Counted from the first letter of the stretch, positions 11,401 to 18,021 are shown. The stretch: 22,000 bases of DNA from Owenia fusiformis (GCA_903813345.2 CAIIXF020000334.1:1-22000); one strand, 5' to 3'. The notes: generated from the sequence alone by a model not told the origin. A program made the numbers and translations.

Positions 11401-12351
11401 AATACTTTTGAACAGAGGCTGGACTGGGTTTTCCTGCTTTTTGTACGACTGTTTCAAGTTTTTTGGATCATTAAGAAAAATTTCGGCAGAACTTCGCTTC
11501 ATATTTATGGTTTCAATGTTTTCATTCTTTGTTTCCATAGTCATGGTTTCATTCTTTGTTTCCATATTCATGGTTTCACTGTTTTCATGCTTTGTTTCAA
11601 ACTTTGTTTCATAGCTTTGTTTCGTAGCCAAGGCATTATTCTTTGGGGGGCTAGTCCCGCAGGCCAACACATATTTCTTTGGGGGGCCAGTCCCGCAAGT
11701 CAAGTTAGCCAACACATATTTCTTTGGGGGGCCAGTCCCGCAAGCAAACGCCTCTTTCTTTGGGGGGCTAGTCCCGGCCAACGCATCTTTCTTTGGGAGG
11801 CTAATCCCGCAAGCCAACGCATCTTTCTTTGGGGGGCTAGTCCCGCAGGCAAATGCATTATTTATCCTCGGTGCCACCCGAGATAGTGCAGGTGCTCCGG
11901 ACCTACAACTACTTTCGGACCTACAACTACTGTCGGACCTACAACTACCCGCTACACAAGCCAACACATCTGGTGGGCTAGTCCCGGCCAACGCATCTTT
12001 CTTTGGGAGGCTAATCCCGCAAGCCAACGCATCTTTCTTTGGGGGGCTAGTCCCGCAGGCAAATGCATTATTTATCCTCGGTGCCACCCGAGATAGTGCA
12101 GGTGCTCCGGACCTACAACTACTTTCGGACCTACAACTACCCGCTACACAAGCCAACACATCTGGGGGGCTAGTCCCGGCCAACGCATCTTTCTTTGGGG
12201 GGCTAACCCCGCAAGCCAACGCATATTTCTTTGGGGGGCTAGTCCCGCAAGCCAACGCATCTTTCTTTGGGGGGCTAGTCCCGCAAGCCAACGCATCTTT
12301 CTTTGGGGGGCTAGTCCCGCAGGCAAATGTTTTATTTATCCTCGGTGCCAC
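2443..12351 (-). CDS. Helitron (Helentron-type) Rep/helicase polyprotein with OTU, C76-like protease and EEP endonuclease
   Basis: One uninterrupted frame of about 3,300 codons, numbered here from 12351. Residues 1-240 are a Cys/Pro/Lys repeat array. About 290-830 is basic and unrecognised. An OTU protease spans about 838-965 (GDGNC at 846-850, Cys850; His959 in NHYDVI). A second cysteine-protease-like domain spans about 985-1190 (GGGKQC, Cys995; D1121-P-H1123). About 1396-1544 holds 18-residue repeats. CxxC pairs at about 1568-1640 are followed by a DUF6570-like segment containing LPRGGQ. The Helitron Rep, about 1865-2290, has HUH His2085/His2087 and tyrosines 2277/2281. The PIF1 helicase has GKAGTGKT at 2639-2646, DE at 2729-2730, GDFYQLPPV at 2766 and AFSRV near 3034. 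The EEP domain, about 3090-3302, has Asn3093, Glu3120, GDLNEN 3226, IDH 3267 and SDH 3289. Family knowledge: Rep and helicase drive rolling-circle transposition. The first codon here is GTG; the first in-frame ATG is at 11571 (residue 261), so the start is unsettled. No disabling mutation was seen. Confidence 0.9.
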   Translation of the reverse strand: MAPRINKTFACGTSPPKKDALACGTSPPKKDALACGTSPPKKYALACGVSPPKKDALAGTSPPDVLACVAGSCRSESSCRSGAPALSRVAPRINNAFACGTSPPKKDALACGISLPKKDALAGTSPPDVLACVAGSCRSDSSCRSESSCRSGAPALSRVAPRINNAFACGTSPPKKDALACGISLPKKDALAGTSPPKKEAFACGTGPPKKYVLANLTCGTGPPKKYVLACGTSPPKNNALATKQSYETKFETKHENSETMNMETKNETMTMETKNENIETINMKRSSAEIFLNDPKNLKQSYKKQENPVQPLFKSIGVLYNTMYESPSNTVLRNVERIEDANIAQFENSFEMPSVHTLLSQEKKAPKHLATYVRQISMKQYLKSKKEIESKVCNKTKLDENITISDETKLGHVMAAREHSTSIFNHEIECIYQKYVLLKYTFMNVGALDREEKDELCRMRLCLNELVKVMNDFDLNDLELISLEHKIKALITRVRYNCLSKNVLSHALIEESYRRSVMYENHIKFNDPKSKHVTAKSSKAINLTSHVVTRKFEFRSTPCKSEENCRLLDVSIALQRKATSLSDSLANIKNRTIAKLKYLKKVCKNAVRKQNKATYLKQKRKSCMKMRSKHVSEKCVQNSCQPMIRRSSRKHGRKNYIRKNKHCSSRSPLTSVPKQDLSEIHDLEQYLYDDSVRVPPINVDKYETQNNEENTKLESKYEDPYFRNILQDMEDIFSNDCIRVPPIEIHINQDEVDYTSNEECQSGGYKPEHSRNKSNDKIVDSSNEISITETNESRPIGNFTPIQNHDKVHLCNINNLKYSHRTNDPVCENVELRHMKPKCLKNITGDGNCLFRAISYCISNDETNHIAIRQSIVAHRNQQDAQDYIYKSRGITDVELKMHIKSRNMNKCSVWGTDIEIATACHLYEMKIVIYERKNSWSIFGKEFVNRCIYLDHSSQNHYDVISDVQSNNVHEVIQGTMAQNDDVFDSIGGGKQCFANSLTFLMMLQNESYRNIDTTFIDDVLYRGNVLYTDIIEMNPTPTGYLCIYDIPKNISCNDNIFKFRSDPIQGQLEYWNYDDDDHGLSIHQAIDQALTDHDSCLVTFFNATMCVTKRNTMYYSFDPHCRDKQGRSYDFGKATVHVSDSFEEMTKYIWNTAESLSDNIRDRANTKNYFSVDGITLIECARSYEIQDPVCEPKISNETISSRLKCKNDPGKNEIKNMNVSDSSHMSPESNEKKSCKRKLNFTENTDIQNSKESKVGEHLSNSEQNAVGPIKESYVDLCKLKYICGQLAPGNCDKDRMYSTENTVHAKENMSEYDQFTGDCKNDIFSDIDKARLRKLSKSDQKKYKSKILQKKKYTSNESFKKEKIEYSKEKYASTPEIKHAMKSQSKTKYAHNIDFQESVKQRNRQKYQSDIDFQESVKQRNRQKYQSDIDFQESVKQRNRQKYQSDIDFQESVKQRNRQKYQSDIDFQERVKQQSRQKSKQMYELDPDFRQKKKQQSQQRYEFDLDFQQKVKQQSKQKYESDLDFQQKKMQKSKQKYDNKKAQRESIERVIHEFKQTMNDGLNYICVVCHRLLFKNQVLSYKENTYSKLSQEEEKKCVSKVYLHKKGKSCKQSCTLCKSPKSKVWICHNCHVHFKKGNIPPTAFSNKMIVSSTPPELKSLNVLERHLVSLRLPFMKIVQLPRGGQSGMNGPVISVSSNAEENIKALPRPISDEQLLTVKLKRKLEYKGHYLYKSVSISKVKKALEYLKQNNEQYKDIEILDDFVDSIPPEILSEEDKKGHWSKCELNPTETDCDQKQTSTENLENDTRNDIQNIVFDTCMQPDDIAQHILDTHLDKIYCLAPGENNKPIRILQEKNNEALSFPTLFPNGKNTNSEKREKKLSANKYFGNRLFSADLRFAKNTQYIFYAQYLSELQNILSKVSINLRKITEKSTSGNVITADDIISKEKSEKLCRKNVGHHYLQPIRGTPPYWQHVQKDLFAMIRQLGPPTWFCSFSSADLKWNEVIETILKQNNDPRLPDEITKTERCEFIRDNPVTVARMFDNRWRRFMNDVLKSPAEPIGRIKDMFYRVEFQMRGSPHVHCLIWIENAPIYGKSKESDVEEFIDRYITCELPNEKNDPDLNKLVNEVQTHSKNHSKSCKKNKKASCRFHFPKLPSDKTFIVDDNDSDEAVDSMPTKVAEGIIQSLWEFFLSEDYAEMKLTEIFEKAYPGLTMQKYEKAIRVLTSKRKKTIFLRRKVKEMWINNYNADLLRAWEANMDIQYVLDVFSCVVYIVSYISKQEREMSQNLIDAEQEAKEKNASASKLMKMIGYKYMKHREVSAQEAVYRATNLHLKECSRQTVFLPVGNNPIKMSLPISQIRKHKENEQDKIWATSIIERYFARPRNVEFNELCLAEFASYYRVVTYNYDEEVLENQTETSKKIRLYDGLGYIQKRLKSPPAIIRYPKFSKDTNPDEYYHSMLQLFLPHRSDQELQPNKYETFEGYFKYGKKKHGGKLLKVSEIVSKYKNIYDVTGDELDAAQEQLNEEDTYENAWSQLAPEQERERLECISETIKPICDEIDETDMPDIDIKTKVKGNVNCLVELQTDTIPTEEAMKLMRTMNTKQKQVFYFIRKRCLELSWHKKVEPLFLHICGKAGTGKTHLIKCIHYISTHLLRNLLENPDDLSVLLTSPTGTSAFQINGNTLHSAFRITSRFMSTTYKPLEEKDIAPLKMRLKSLENLIVDEISMVSVRLFNTVRGRLQQIKPSNHPDFGNTSILAFGDFYQLPPVMQQSLLTSDDTNYNPWEKFKKIELTEIMRQKGDLKYAEFLNRIRVLKKGEKLSTEDDEFIREIMKKPIPEDVMRIYSKHVHVNDYNRKRILSYSKSTNNKIYNVKAIDYTKLKGQEWKKTGKAPNRRDDTLTHELQICVGAHVLLIKNICTADGLANGAFGVVTAIEFENDSDNMPKAVWVKFDNPKVGIKSRYKNQSKDHPDSIRIEPYNDEVNSKFMRRQLPLILSYGCTIHKLQGKTCDRLAISCKNMFTGGQAYVAFSRVTSAEGLYIIDYDPRNIYCDEKTAKALEEMPELDLSQYLPDYEIATENDLSIIYHNTQGLIGHINDVRSNTDLTSCDIMCLTETWLRHEKVCKILKIETFNSPHIINRETVTDTSSHEGGIAIYNKFSLGHLQTFNIRSPLDNAITIIKDIAMITIYKSPQIVRRKFVVEMEKILHHVHKKHKKVLVVGDLNENLMNTEKKHPIYDFLISKKYRLLSDPAVPTTEYGTCIDHAYASQALHNVDVCVLPIYYSDHEMIKVVIRNIK
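7933..8166 (-). repeat. 54-bp in-frame tandem repeat (18-residue unit) inside the Helitron gene
   Basis: Nearly identical 54-bp units start at 7933, 7987, 8041 and 8095, with a partial unit from 8149. They encode an 18-residue unit of the form QKYQSDIDFQESVKQRNR. More diverged units of the same pattern (QQKVKQQSKQKYESDLDF-like) continue down to about 7720. The unit length is a multiple of three, so changes in copy number keep the frame. The encoded segment is highly charged, Gln/Lys-rich and probably helical. It links the protease half of the protein to the zinc-binding and Rep half. The near identity of the middle units points to recent expansion or homogenisation. Confidence 0.9.
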
Positions 12352-12417
12352 CCGAGATAGTGCAGGTGCTCCGGACCTACAACTACTTTCGGACCTACGA
12401 CTACCCGCTACACATGC
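11635..12417 (-). repeat. GC-rich 36-bp array with higher-order repeats at the 5' end of the Helitron frame
   Basis: A 36-bp unit encoding a CGTSPPKKDALA-like 12-mer is repeated many times. Some units are shortened (AGTSPPDVLA). It is interleaved with a second module encoding CRSESS/CRSGAPALSRVAPRIN. The combined module recurs with the same landmark (AAATGCATTA/AAATGTTTTA) at 11851, 12061 and 12325, giving periods of 210 and 264 bp, both multiples of three. One copy has an extra 18-bp CRSDSS unit. The block is strikingly GC-rich against its AT-rich surroundings. No in-frame ATG occurs within it, and at least two other frames (one on each strand) are also open, so an open frame alone does not prove translation. 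Confidence 0.85.
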
Positions 12418-12446
12418 CTGAAATAGAACAAAAATTCTTTTTAGAA
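12418..12446 (-). promoter_or_regulatory. Possible 3' splice site before the repeat array
   Basis: On the minus strand the sequence runs TTCTAAAAAGAATTTTTGTT then CTATTTCAG, ending at 12418. It has a U-rich tract, a CTAA-like branch candidate and a consensus CAG. Similarity to the repeat module (GCNTGTGTAGCGGGTAG) begins on the very next base. The frame stays open upstream to a TAA near 12526 but contains no ATG, so an upstream spliced exon would be one way to supply the start codon. No donor site was identified. Confidence 0.35.
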
Positions 12447-13600
12447 AGGGTGGGTACCTGGATAATTGTTCACGAGAACTAAGAGATTGCTGATTTCTTA
12501 AAAAGTTATATTCTATTGTTTATGAAAATTAGCTTGCTTCATCATGGTAGACAAATTTTTCATTCCAATCTTGTATTACAGGACAGATAGTTTTAAACCC
12601 CAGGCATAATATCATGTTAAGAAAAGTGTTTAATGGAATGATTCTCTTGCAAGTAATGGTTTAAAATTGCCAAGATATTTATTATTTATTTAATATGATA
12701 GAATTTTAAAAAAATTCAAAGTATTGCATTGAATTTCAAGTAATGTGCTCAAAATTTTATCAAGTAAAAATTGCCTACGTGAATAAGATAATGTTATTAT
12801 CTTTTGTCAATCTTGAGTGTGTAAATTCAAAATCATGGCCCCACAAATGTGACATTTCCGCCGGCCGTAAGGTTACTGTACTCCTGGTATATTTTGATGG
12901 AATATTTTCAAAAATCACAAATTAGCCACTATTAAATATCATAGATTTTAGAAGGTGAAACTTTATTATTCTCCCAATCACAAAGCTTTGTATACTTTAG
13001 CACAACAAGCCATATGGATATGATTTAATTATAATTGTTTATAGCTTGATATTGATATTTTATTTCCTTTCAAGAATTAAGTTAAATAAGTAAAAAAAAA
13101 AGTCATCTCTGCCCCAAGTCAACCCAACCCAGTGAAACTCAACTAAAGAAAAAGTCAAGTTACCAAGTAAAGCTTTGCTCCAGTAAATATTAGTTCTGTT
13201 CATCTCTACAATTTATTAACTCATTTTTTTATATGATAATTAAGCAATTTGTATTCAATTTTTTACAAACAGTGCTTTTTGCAATTTTAGACACAAAGTT
13301 GGTTAGTAATAATCCATCAAAGTGTCACCAATCATTGATTAAGCAAGTTTCTAAAAATATAGATCATTTGGAAATATCTTTTTATTTCTGTTGTTGTATT
13401 TTAATAACAGTAATTGTACATTAAGTAATGGATTAAAAAATTATAATTATTCCATATTCCAAAATAAGTTAGTGTCAATTCCCAATGTGTTTCATAGAGA
13501 ATGGTCAAATCAGGTCATTATTTAGGTTATTGTGTTCTGTAAACAAAAACATCATCTATTATTCCCTAATTAATTGAAACAGTTAAATATTGGTATCTGA
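12447..13600. other. AT-rich intergenic stretch with no recognised gene
   Basis: No convincing coding frame, RNA gene or clear repeat was found. A short GC-rich patch, CCGCCGGCCGTAAGG, near 12860 stands out and may be the remnant of a dispersed repeat. Short open frames here are no longer than chance would give. Any 5' exon and promoter of the Helitron gene, and its 5' terminus, should lie somewhere in or just before this region, but no terminal motif was found. Confidence 0.5.
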
Positions 13601-13626
13601 CACAGAATTAAATTTTTAACATTACA

Positions 13627-13821
13627 TTATAGAATAAGGTTTGTCAATAAATTAATGTGTAGAGGTTGATTTTTCATGGGGTTTTGATTGATTTGATTTG
13701 GGTCGAGATGACATGTCGCCAGATAGAATGGTTCCCATCTTTTATACTGTACCTTCTTCAGGCCAAGTCTGGCCCTAACCATAGCAGCCCTCCTGCTCAT
13801 ACACTTCGGTTTTCTTGCCAT
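13627..13821 (-). CDS. Small unrecognised open frame (64 codons), doubtful
   Basis: The frame starts with ATG at 13821 and has an Arg/Lys-rich N-terminus (MARKPKCMSRRAAMVRARLG) followed by a Trp/Tyr-containing middle. The first 45 or so codons are noticeably less AT-rich than the surroundings, while the C-terminal third is AT-rich and looks non-coding. On the minus strand TTCTTTCTAG lies just before the ATG and could be a 3' splice site, so this might be a captured exon or an exon fragment. No family was recognised. Chance or a decayed repeat is at least as likely. Confidence 0.2.
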   Translation of the reverse strand: MARKPKCMSRRAAMVRARLGLKKVQYKRWEPFYLATCHLDPNQINQNPMKNQPLHINLLTNLIL

Positions 13822-13849
13822 AGCTAGAAAGAATAATATATATGCATGG

Positions 13850-14285
13850 TAACTAATGAGACAATTAGCTCAATTGTGTACAATGCAATCAAGATTGTTC
13901 TAAATACATATTCCTTATATACAGTATATATACTTTCCCTAGTGATTTCATTGACTAAATCTTTTTAGCCTTGCCTAAAACAGTATGGGAAAACTAGCGA
14001 GGGCTATATTTACGACACACCAAAGCCTTATATTCAATGATATGGACATAATTGTTGTATTACATACAGTTATGTCCATGGCTACTTAACATTATGTTTG
14101 ACATCTGTGTGTGAATGGAATTTTAGAAGAAATGAAACATGATTTCATAAGATTGTTATGGTAAAAAGTTTGGTGGCTTTTCAGGAAATACATAATGGAT
14201 CTTCAGCTCCATAGACTCCCATAGACAAATGCTTCGCTAGGTATGTAATACAAGGTTATATAACTACCATATATAAGAGAAATGG
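13850..14285. other. Intergenic stretch with no recognised feature
   Basis: AT-rich sequence with several short local repeats (for example TTATGTCCATGG beside a ATATGGACATAATT inverted copy near 14040-14080). No coding frame, RNA gene or copy of the repeat families further downstream was seen. Confidence 0.4.
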
Positions 14286-14289
14286 TTAG

Positions 14290-14760
14290 ACAAGGACTGT
14301 GATAGCTCAACTGCCAAAGGGAAAGGACCAATCTTTTTACTGTAAAGCATATTGGTCAATCGATCCGTCTATTGGTTAGCCGATCAGTCAGTTGGTAAGT
14401 TGGTCTATCTGGACATCTCCTAGACCTTTTGACCTTGGCCCCTCAATCTTGGTTAACATACTAACTGAATATGTAGGTTCTCTATAAAGGTATTTGGCTT
14501 TTCAAAACCCTTGGTCTGTGCTGTGACCCTTAACCTACCCATGATTAGGTGTCCTGAAGTCAAGGTCAAATTGGTATTTGGTGTTTTAATAATTTTTGGG
14601 ACTGTTGTGACCCTTGACAACCCGTATTTAGGCATTTGAAGGATACTGTCACCTTTGCTTAAGTGGCCTGAAGTCAAAGTTAATACTTGTGGGCCAAGCT
14701 CATTTTAAGGTCAAGGATTAATATCTAGGTCAAGGCCCTTTGGACAAGTTCACCTCAATT
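14290..14760 (+). mobile_element. Possible tRNA-derived SINE remnant
   Basis: TAGCTCAACTG at 14303-14313 resembles a pol III A box, and GGTCAATCGATCC at 14354-14366 resembles a B box. The spacing of about 50 bp is in the tRNA range. The body that follows is less AT-rich than its flanks and contains repeated TGACCTTGG, CAAGGTCAA and GTGACCCTTRAC words. No clear tail or target-site duplication was defined, and the box matches are imperfect, so this stays tentative. Confidence 0.35.
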
Positions 14761-14794
14761 CATTTCCAACCACCATAGAACTAAATCACAATAC

Positions 14795-15870
14795 AATATA
14801 GTAGTACAGTTTATGTTTCATCAAATAGACTATATAGATCACCGCTAATAATAAAATATACACAATCTCACATCATTAATTGATTACATTTCTGAAAAAT
14901 AACCTTTTCTTTCAAAATATGATTTTACAATTAACATGATTATTCACATTGATCAAAGGTATATAATTTGCACATTATTAGTACAATATATTATAAATTT
15001 ATCAAAGAAAATAAAGGATACAAAGACAAAATATAGCCATTACAAGTTTCAGTATTTTACATTTTCAAAGAACTGATACATAGAATCGCTTTATGACATA
15101 TTATATATTATTCAATAGATTTACATGGTAATATATATATATATACATGAATATATTATATATTTTCTATATTTGCTTTATTAATATCACTTACGGTTTT
15201 AAGTTATATATATTATTTTTGTTATGTACTTAAATTTATATTATATTGTTATACAATTTACGATTCATCAAATGAAAAAAAAACATAGAAGATTAAACAA
15301 CTTAATATACAAAATTTCACATTATTATTCACATAAATCAATTCTTAATGCGTTTTCATACTAATTTGAAAGTGCATTTACACTTGTAAAAAATAATCAT
15401 TCCTTTGAAAAATACAACTTTACAACTACCATGACTATTCACATTGATCACAGGTATAAATCTACCACTTTTGGTGATGACATAAATAAATCTTACAAGG
15501 TATATTCGTTGATGCAATGTCCATTCTTTGAATGGTCACAATTTTGTAAAACAATATTATTAATATATTTTTATAAATTATTTTTTTACATTACATTATT
15601 ACACTGTAATACAATTCATCCAATATAAAAAACAACATAGATGACTAAACATGTTAATACACAATTAAAACACAAATACACAATTTAACATTATCATTTA
15701 CATTAATCATTTCTTAATGTGTTTTCATATTCATTTCAAACTGCATTTACTTTTGAAATATAATCATTACTTTGAAAAATATAACTTCCCAATTATCATA
15801 ACTATGAACATTGATCATGGTTATATATTTATGTATATGTCAATACTTTTGGTGGTGACATAATAACATA
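14795..15870. repeat. Family A AT-rich repeat, three degenerate units
   Basis: Three successive units share the same order of landmarks: a CATTACATTATCATACTGTA-like start, then TTCATCAAATATAAAA, then ACATAGATCACC, then TTTCTTAATG, then a TTTTGAAAAATAT stretch, then ATTCACATTGATCA, ending in CTTTTGGTGGTGACAT. The ATTCACATTGATCA anchor lies at 14942, 15437 and (as ATGAACATTGATCA) 15804, so the spacing is irregular at 495 and 367 bp. A short (AT)n run lies near 15129-15145. No coding potential was seen. The unit is probably a non-autonomous mobile element or a decayed satellite. Confidence 0.7.
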
Positions 15871-15889
15871 CACAAAGTACTAAGGGCTC

Positions 15890-16194
15890 TCAATATCGAC
15901 TGAATATTTAAAACAAATTGGTCTAAAGGTGGATTTTCCAAGATAAAATTGTTGGCCATTTTGAAATTAGGCTACCTTTTGAACAGTACCTTTTGAACCA
16001 TGAGTCAGACAAGGTTTTCTGCATTGATGCTATTAAAACAGGAATCCTATCAACAGAGGTTTTACAGACGAGCGGACAGACAGACTGACGGACGGACAGA
16101 CGGACAAGTGAGTGACTGCACCATGTGACCTAATAAAATGTAAGTTAAGACCCAGACAGGAACGGACAAAAATTATGACTAAGAGTATACCATC
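15890..16194. repeat. Family B dispersed repeat, copy 1
   Basis: This copy runs from AAACAAATTGGTCTAAAGGT through TTGGCCATTTTG, a GTTTTCTGCATTGATG segment, GAATCCTATCAACAGAGG, a GGACAGAC/GGACGGAC-rich stretch, AAGTGAGTGACTG and GACCCAGACAGG, and ends at AAGAGTATACCATCA. The same order recurs at 16632-16966 and 20130-20466. The pyrimidine-rich complement gives spurious minus-strand Ser/Val/Cys/Pro-rich frames. Confidence 0.75.
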
Positions 16195-16366
16195 AGTTCT
16201 CTATATCCTCCTCAAACTTCATTTGGTTGGATAACAAGAGAATCACCCAGTCTTGTTGATATTGCACTGCTGGATATCACACTGCTGCATTCAAACTCAA
16301 ATGATGTGAGATAGATAAAATCAAGTTTTGAAGTACATAGGCAATTCAAACACTCACAAAGCCGTA
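16195..16366. repeat. Family C start, partial copy
   Basis: GTTCTCTATATCCTCCTCAA followed by CATTTGGTTGGATAACAAGA and CAGTCTTGTTGATATTGCAC matches the longer copies that begin near 17070 and 21010. After about 16290 the similarity fades. Directly following a family B copy is also the arrangement near 17000, suggesting B and C form one larger unit. Confidence 0.55.
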
Positions 16367-16966
16367 CTCAATCGCCATCATCTATAAAATACCATAATTC
16401 ACAATGGTCATCAGGTAAAAAAAGACTATGGCTATTGCTATTTCTCAATCATTATACCATAGCTGGAATGCATATTAAAAGATTCCAATAAGGTCCAGAT
16501 CCTCATCTCAGTATACTCACCTTACGTCACTTACCTTGTACCCTTTTTAAATGAAATATGAACTACACATGTAATAGACCTTTCCAATAAACCCTGCCAC
16601 ATATTGGTACATCAAATAAGCTATGATGATTATTAGATTGATGATGTCATCGTATTGACAGAAATTTTAAAACAAATTGGTCTATTGGTGAACTTTACAA
16701 GATTAAAATGGTGGCCATTTTGCAAAAAGGGTGAGTTTTGAACCAGCAGTTATAGGGGGTTTTCTGTATTAATGTTGAAGACAAATAACTTAAAACAGGA
16801 ATCCTATTAACAGAGGTTTTACAGATGGACGAACAGACAGACTTATGGACGGACAGATGGACAAGTGAGTGATTGCCAAAGCTTACCACGTGAGCTTATA
16901 AAAATGTAAGTTTGAGACCCAGACAGGAAGGGACAAAAATTTAAGACTTAGAGTATACCATCATAA
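16366..16966. repeat. Family B with its upstream extension, copy 2
   Basis: The extension (ACTCAATCGCCATCATCTAT, CACAATGGTCATCAGGTAAA, ATACCATAGCTGG, AGGTCCAGATCCTCATCTCA) leads into the B core, which starts near 16632 and ends at GAGTATACCATCA near 16962. The whole block recurs at 19860-20466 at an offset close to 3,500 bp with high similarity. The core contains AAAATGGTGGCCATTTTG, a near-palindrome conserved between copies. Confidence 0.75.
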
Positions 16967-17600
16967 GGAAAAGAAATCAAGCCAAAACTATCCCAATGTC
17001 CAACATGAAAAGAAACCAAGCCAAACACCCCCTCTCCACCATTCAAGTATTGATATCATAATCCAACACCATACCATTTCATTTGGTGGGATAACAAGAA
17101 ATCATTCAGTCTTGTTGATATCTTACTGTTGGAGTCAACAGTGTGCCTAAGATGGTATAACAATATGTCATCACTTTTATAGGTGACATAAACAGGCTAT
17201 AATACTATTAACAACTTCTGTGTGCATGAAACAAAGAATTACTTTGGGTTAGAGTATCATTCTACAAGATGCTTTTGATCACATGTATACTTTTTCACAA
17301 ATAAATATTTTTACACTATTTTATTGCAAAACAGATTATAATTCATCTACTATACAATGAAATGGTCATATTGAACAGTTCAACACAAAATTGAATATAT
17401 TATTGCACATTTTCAATAATTTTTCAAATCACCTTTATACTTTTTACAGCATTATTTGGGAAACAATTAAAATTTTACTATATCTCAATGATAAAAGTTA
17501 CATTTTTTCACAGATTACTATTTGTTAAATAACTTTACATTTTTATATTACATTATCATACTGTTATACATTTTACTTCATCAAATAAAAAACATAGATA
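16967..17600. repeat. Duplicated block C, copy 1 (left part)
   Basis: This stretch runs from CAAGCCAAAACTATCCCAA through CATTTCATTTGGTGGGATAA, the hairpin at 17165-17189, ACAGGCTATAATACTATTAA, GATGCTTTTGATCACATGTA and the CATTATCATACTG...CATCAAATAAAAAACATAGAT end of a family A unit. The same order is found at about 20466-21560, with an extra family B fragment in that copy. At 17600 the unit is interrupted by a 0.42-kb insertion and resumes at 18022. Confidence 0.7.
17165..17189. repeat. ATGTCA...TGACAT hairpin (copy in block C1)
   Basis: ATGTCATCA, an intervening TTTTATA-type loop, and GGTGACAT form an imperfect stem-loop of 25 nt. Related 24-25 nt stem-loops occur at 15837-15861, 18393-18417, 21125-21149 and 21763-21786, with a left-arm-eroded one at 15461-15483. 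Confidence 0.65.
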
Positions 17601-18021
17601 ATTATAGGATATCCTATGATTTTGAGGAATATCATTTTTATCTACGAGGTGATATTGATATCTGCACGAGAGAGCGAAGCGAACGAGTGCATATATCAAT
17701 ATCACCGAGTAGATTAAAATGATATTCTGAAAAAAATCATAGGATGTTCTTATTATCCTACACTTACAAGGAGTGTACTGAATGTATAATATCATTGTAA
17801 AATGAATTTCATGCCAAATAGAGTCAATTTGGCGGGAAATCAACTAGCGGAGTATATCGTCACAATATCCTCCGTATATTGGGTTTTCCGGAGGATATCG
17901 TCACGATATCCTCCGCCCGGAGTATATCGTAACGATATCCTCGGGATATTCATTTTGCCAATAAATATCAAATTTATTTTTTCATGTTATTATACATTTA
18001 GTACACTAAGTGTAGGATAAC
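17601..18021. mobile_element. Composite foldback/MITE-like insertion inside a repeat unit
   Basis: Two nested inverted-repeat structures lie side by side. The first, 17611-17745, has arms of about 58 bp (ATCCTATGATTTT ... GGTGATATTGATAT ... TGCAC and its complement) around a GAGAGAGCGAAGCGAAC loop. The second, 17754-18020, has terminal inverted repeats TTATCCTACACTT ... AGTGTACTGAATGTATAAT, the left arm carrying six extra bases (ACAAGG). Its interior holds three near-palindromes of the form CGGAGGATATCGT/ACGATATCCTCCG. No open frame longer than chance is present, so it is non-autonomous. The flanking repeat is split at ACATAGAT / CCAAATAATA, while the uninterrupted paralogue at about 21570-21587 reads ACATAGATCACAACAAATAAT, which gives the insertion limits to within a few bases. 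Confidence 0.7.

Noticed and set aside
11587-12326. Additional open frames over the GC-rich array (plus 11587-11886, minus 12144-12326)
   Set aside because: Units of 36 bp keep whichever frames lack a stop open; these frames have no domain continuity, while the chosen minus frame continues into the OTU-to-EEP protein.
12421-12600. Canonical Helitron 5'-TC or 3'-CTRR terminus with hairpin
   Set aside because: No convincing TC start with a matching CTRR hairpin end could be paired around the complete element; Helentron-type ends differ and cannot be set without other copies.
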